A stretch of DNA of 6,408 nucleotides from Desulfobacterales bacterium (GTDB taxonomy: Bacteria; Desulfobacterota; Desulfobacteria; Desulfobacterales; Desulfobacteraceae), in assembly GCA_022361315.1 (NCBI GenBank), contig JAKSBB010000259.1, positions 1-6,408 on the forward strand. Direction: 5' to 3'. A program made the translations under genes and the position numbers. The notes below the pieces were generated by a model. It searched no databases. It worked only from the letters and a program-made list of their open reading frames with translations, and was not told the DNA's origin. Position 1 is the first letter of the stretch; each line of letters starts with the position of its first letter. Shown one piece after another: positions 4,686 through 6,408 of this stretch.

Positions 4686-6408
4686 ATGAAACGGTGCGCA
4701 TCGTGCGGACAAATTGTCGCCCAGAGTATCACCACCTGCCCTGCCTGCGGCAGTCAACTGGTGGCCGGGATGACCCATGTCGATGATTACAAAATCCAGC
4801 ATATCATCCATGAGGGCCGTTCATCTCTGGTCTGTCGCGCACTGAAAGAAGGTCATAAGAAACCCGTGACCATCCGTCTGTTCACAGACCAGTCCGGTGT
4901 GGACGACAGGGTTGCCAAACGGCTTGATGACGAATTGAAAACCCTGGCCAAACTCCCACCGGATCTCTTTGTCCAGCACTACGCCATCGAACAGAGCAAA
5001 AGCGGCCACTGGTACCGGGTCAGTGAATGGGTGGATGCGGACAACTGGGGCAGTATATTTGTGACAGGCATTTTGAACGACCAGCGGCGGATGGTGACCC
5101 TGTTTTATAACATTGCCTCCGCACTTGACCTGCTGCACCACCATGATCATTTCATGCCCTACCTGATTCTGGACGATATCCTGCTGCCCCGGGACCAGAC
5201 CCGGAATCTGGCGGTGAAAATCAACTATAAATTATCACGGTTTCTCAATGCCAGGGCCACCCACCACGGCCCCATGCTCCAGAAACTGCTGCAGTATCAC
5301 CCGGACATTGTGAATCAACGTGCCATCGACTTTCGCACCGGCATCTGGTCTCTGGGTAAAATTTTCATCGAACTGCTGACTGCTGACCACAACCTCACCG
5401 AATTTTCATCCAAGGTGGATCAATTGGAGGGGCTGGACCCGAAACTGGCCGTCCTGATCAAGGTGATGTTATCGGATGATCCGGATCTTCGCCCCCAGTC
5501 CATGACCAAAGTGGTCTCTGCTCTGGCCGGCATTCTGGAACGGTTGCCGTCAAAACCCCTCTATGCAGCCACCTACAAAAGGAAACCCAAACTGCTCAAG
5601 GAGATCACTTGGTTCAAACGAATGGTAATGGTGCTTCTCTTTATTCTCATCAGCATTGTGGCTGCCAACACCTTTATCACCATGAACCGGGACCGCAGCC
5701 CCGGTGACGGCGGGCTGACGGGCTTTCTGGATTCCTATACCCGCTCTGTGGGATTTCTCATGGTGGAGTATTGGTTGTCCCACAAGGATCAGATCATCTA
5801 TCGCAACAAGGTGGAAGGCACAGCATTTTTAGTGGATGACCAGGGATATATTCTCACCAACCGCCATGTGGCCTGCCCCTGGCTGGAGGATATGACCCTG
5901 TTCCAGATTCGAAATCGTCTGAGTGGAAAAGAACTGGACTTCGGCCACCGGATATTCCTCTGGTTTGAAGGGGACAAGGCCTTCAACCGTTTCCAGGGGT
6001 TGGGGACCAGCACAGACCTGGCAGATACCTACTACCTGTCAGGCGCCCTGAAAAGCACCGGTCAAAGCAATCTTCGGGTGGTGGGTGTGCCCAGAGGCGT
6101 CAGGAAATCCGGAGACCGCCTCCACCTGCCCTTTCAGCATGACTTTGCCGTGCTCAAAATCGACACCCTGCCCGAGGGCATCCACCCGCTGCCCATGGCA
6201 GAGATCCGCGACCCCCTGGAAATAAAACGTCTGTCCCCCGTAATTATCATGGGATTTCCCCTTGGCAGCCGGACCCAGGACGAACGGATCAACGCCAGTA
6301 TTACCCGGGGCCATGTCAGACGAACCTCCAAAGAACTGATCCAGGTTGACGCCTCTATTTATAAGGGCAACAGCGGCGGCCCCGCAGTCAATGCCGACGG
6401 CCGGGTCA
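4686..6408 (+). CDS. Zinc ribbon - pseudokinase - transmembrane - trypsin-like protease fusion, 3' end missing
   Basis: The frame is open from ATG 4686 to the window end (574 codons seen). Residues 1-22 are a zinc ribbon (Cys4, Cys7, Cys18, Cys21). Residues about 33-285 resemble a Ser/Thr protein kinase: IIHEGRSSLVCRAL at the G-loop, HHHDHFMPYLILDDILL at the catalytic loop, FRTGIWSLGKIFIELL at helix F, and DDPDLRPQSMTKV near the end. The VAIK lysine is Arg64 (VTIR), HRD is lost, and DFG reads NYK (180-182), so it is most likely a pseudokinase. Basic residues (KRKPKLLKEITWFKR) precede one membrane segment (about 313-331), placing the remainder outside the cytoplasm. That part is an S1/HtrA-type protease with His394 (TNRHVA), Asp486 (HDFAVLKID) and Ser563 (GNSGGPAV). 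The protease end and any PDZ or other C-terminal domain lie beyond the window. It is transcribed divergently from the ECF sigma cassette, which suggests but does not prove a role in envelope signalling. Confidence 0.8.
   Translation, partial: MKRCASCGQIVAQSITTCPACGSQLVAGMTHVDDYKIQHIIHEGRSSLVCRALKEGHKKPVTIRLFTDQSGVDDRVAKRLDDELKTLAKLPPDLFVQHYAIEQSKSGHWYRVSEWVDADNWGSIFVTGILNDQRRMVTLFYNIASALDLLHHHDHFMPYLILDDILLPRDQTRNLAVKINYKLSRFLNARATHHGPMLQKLLQYHPDIVNQRAIDFRTGIWSLGKIFIELLTADHNLTEFSSKVDQLEGLDPKLAVLIKVMLSDDPDLRPQSMTKVVSALAGILERLPSKPLYAATYKRKPKLLKEITWFKRMVMVLLFILISIVAANTFITMNRDRSPGDGGLTGFLDSYTRSVGFLMVEYWLSHKDQIIYRNKVEGTAFLVDDQGYILTNRHVACPWLEDMTLFQIRNRLSGKELDFGHRIFLWFEGDKAFNRFQGLGTSTDLADTYYLSGALKSTGQSNLRVVGVPRGVRKSGDRLHLPFQHDFAVLKIDTLPEGIHPLPMAEIRDPLEIKRLSPVIIMGFPLGSRTQDERINASITRGHVRRTSKELIQVDASIYKGNSGGPAVNADGRV

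Noticed and set aside
4821..6331. Several minus-strand open frames within the fusion protease gene
   Set aside because: They lie antisense to a gene with clear domains and catalytic motifs, and show no recognisable protein features.

Overview
The window looks like chromosomal DNA from an anaerobic, probably sulfate-reducing Desulfobacterota bacterium (Desulfobacteraceae-like). This is inferred from the gene mix (a thiolase-like protein type 1, a non-pyrrolysine MttB-family methyltransferase, a candidate sigma-54 promoter, an ECF sigma cassette) and the moderate-to-high GC. No marker gene fixes the taxonomy. There are no rRNA or tRNA genes, CRISPR arrays or insertion sequences.

Layout. (1) Bases 1-902, plus strand: the 3' part of a thiolase-like gene with an extra C-terminal domain, begun before the window. 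A GC-rich stem-loop at 906-941 separates it from the convergent next gene. (2) 957-2414, minus strand: a complete MttB-family methyltransferase gene of 485 codons, with a strong ribosome binding site and a sigma-54-type -24/-12 element about 45 bp upstream of the start. (3) 2415-2653: an intergenic region with a perfect 20-bp inverted repeat flanked by 8-bp direct repeats. (4) 2654-4400, minus strand: a tight three-gene cassette read in the order ECF sigma factor, zinc-finger membrane anti-sigma factor, exported helical protein. The genes are 5 bp apart and then overlap by one base (TAATG). (5) 4401-4685: a divergent intergenic region with a good sigma-70-type promoter for the rightward gene, a 14-bp palindrome just upstream of it, and a motif shared with the inverted repeat at the far end of the sigma cassette. 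(6) 4686 to the window end, plus strand: a large gene, cut by the window edge, encoding a zinc ribbon, a degenerate protein-kinase-like domain, one membrane segment and an extracytoplasmic trypsin-like protease with a complete His-Asp-Ser triad.

The most interesting part is the divergent pair of regions 4 and 6. A sigma/anti-sigma module with an exported coiled-coil partner sits back to back with a transmembrane protease that carries a pseudokinase on its cytoplasmic side. A reasonable but untested inference is an envelope-stress circuit in which the protease acts on the anti-sigma factor or its partner, as DegS acts on RseA, with activity tuned from inside by the pseudokinase. The thiolase-like and methyltransferase genes are convergent, do not share a transcript, and appear unrelated to this circuit.
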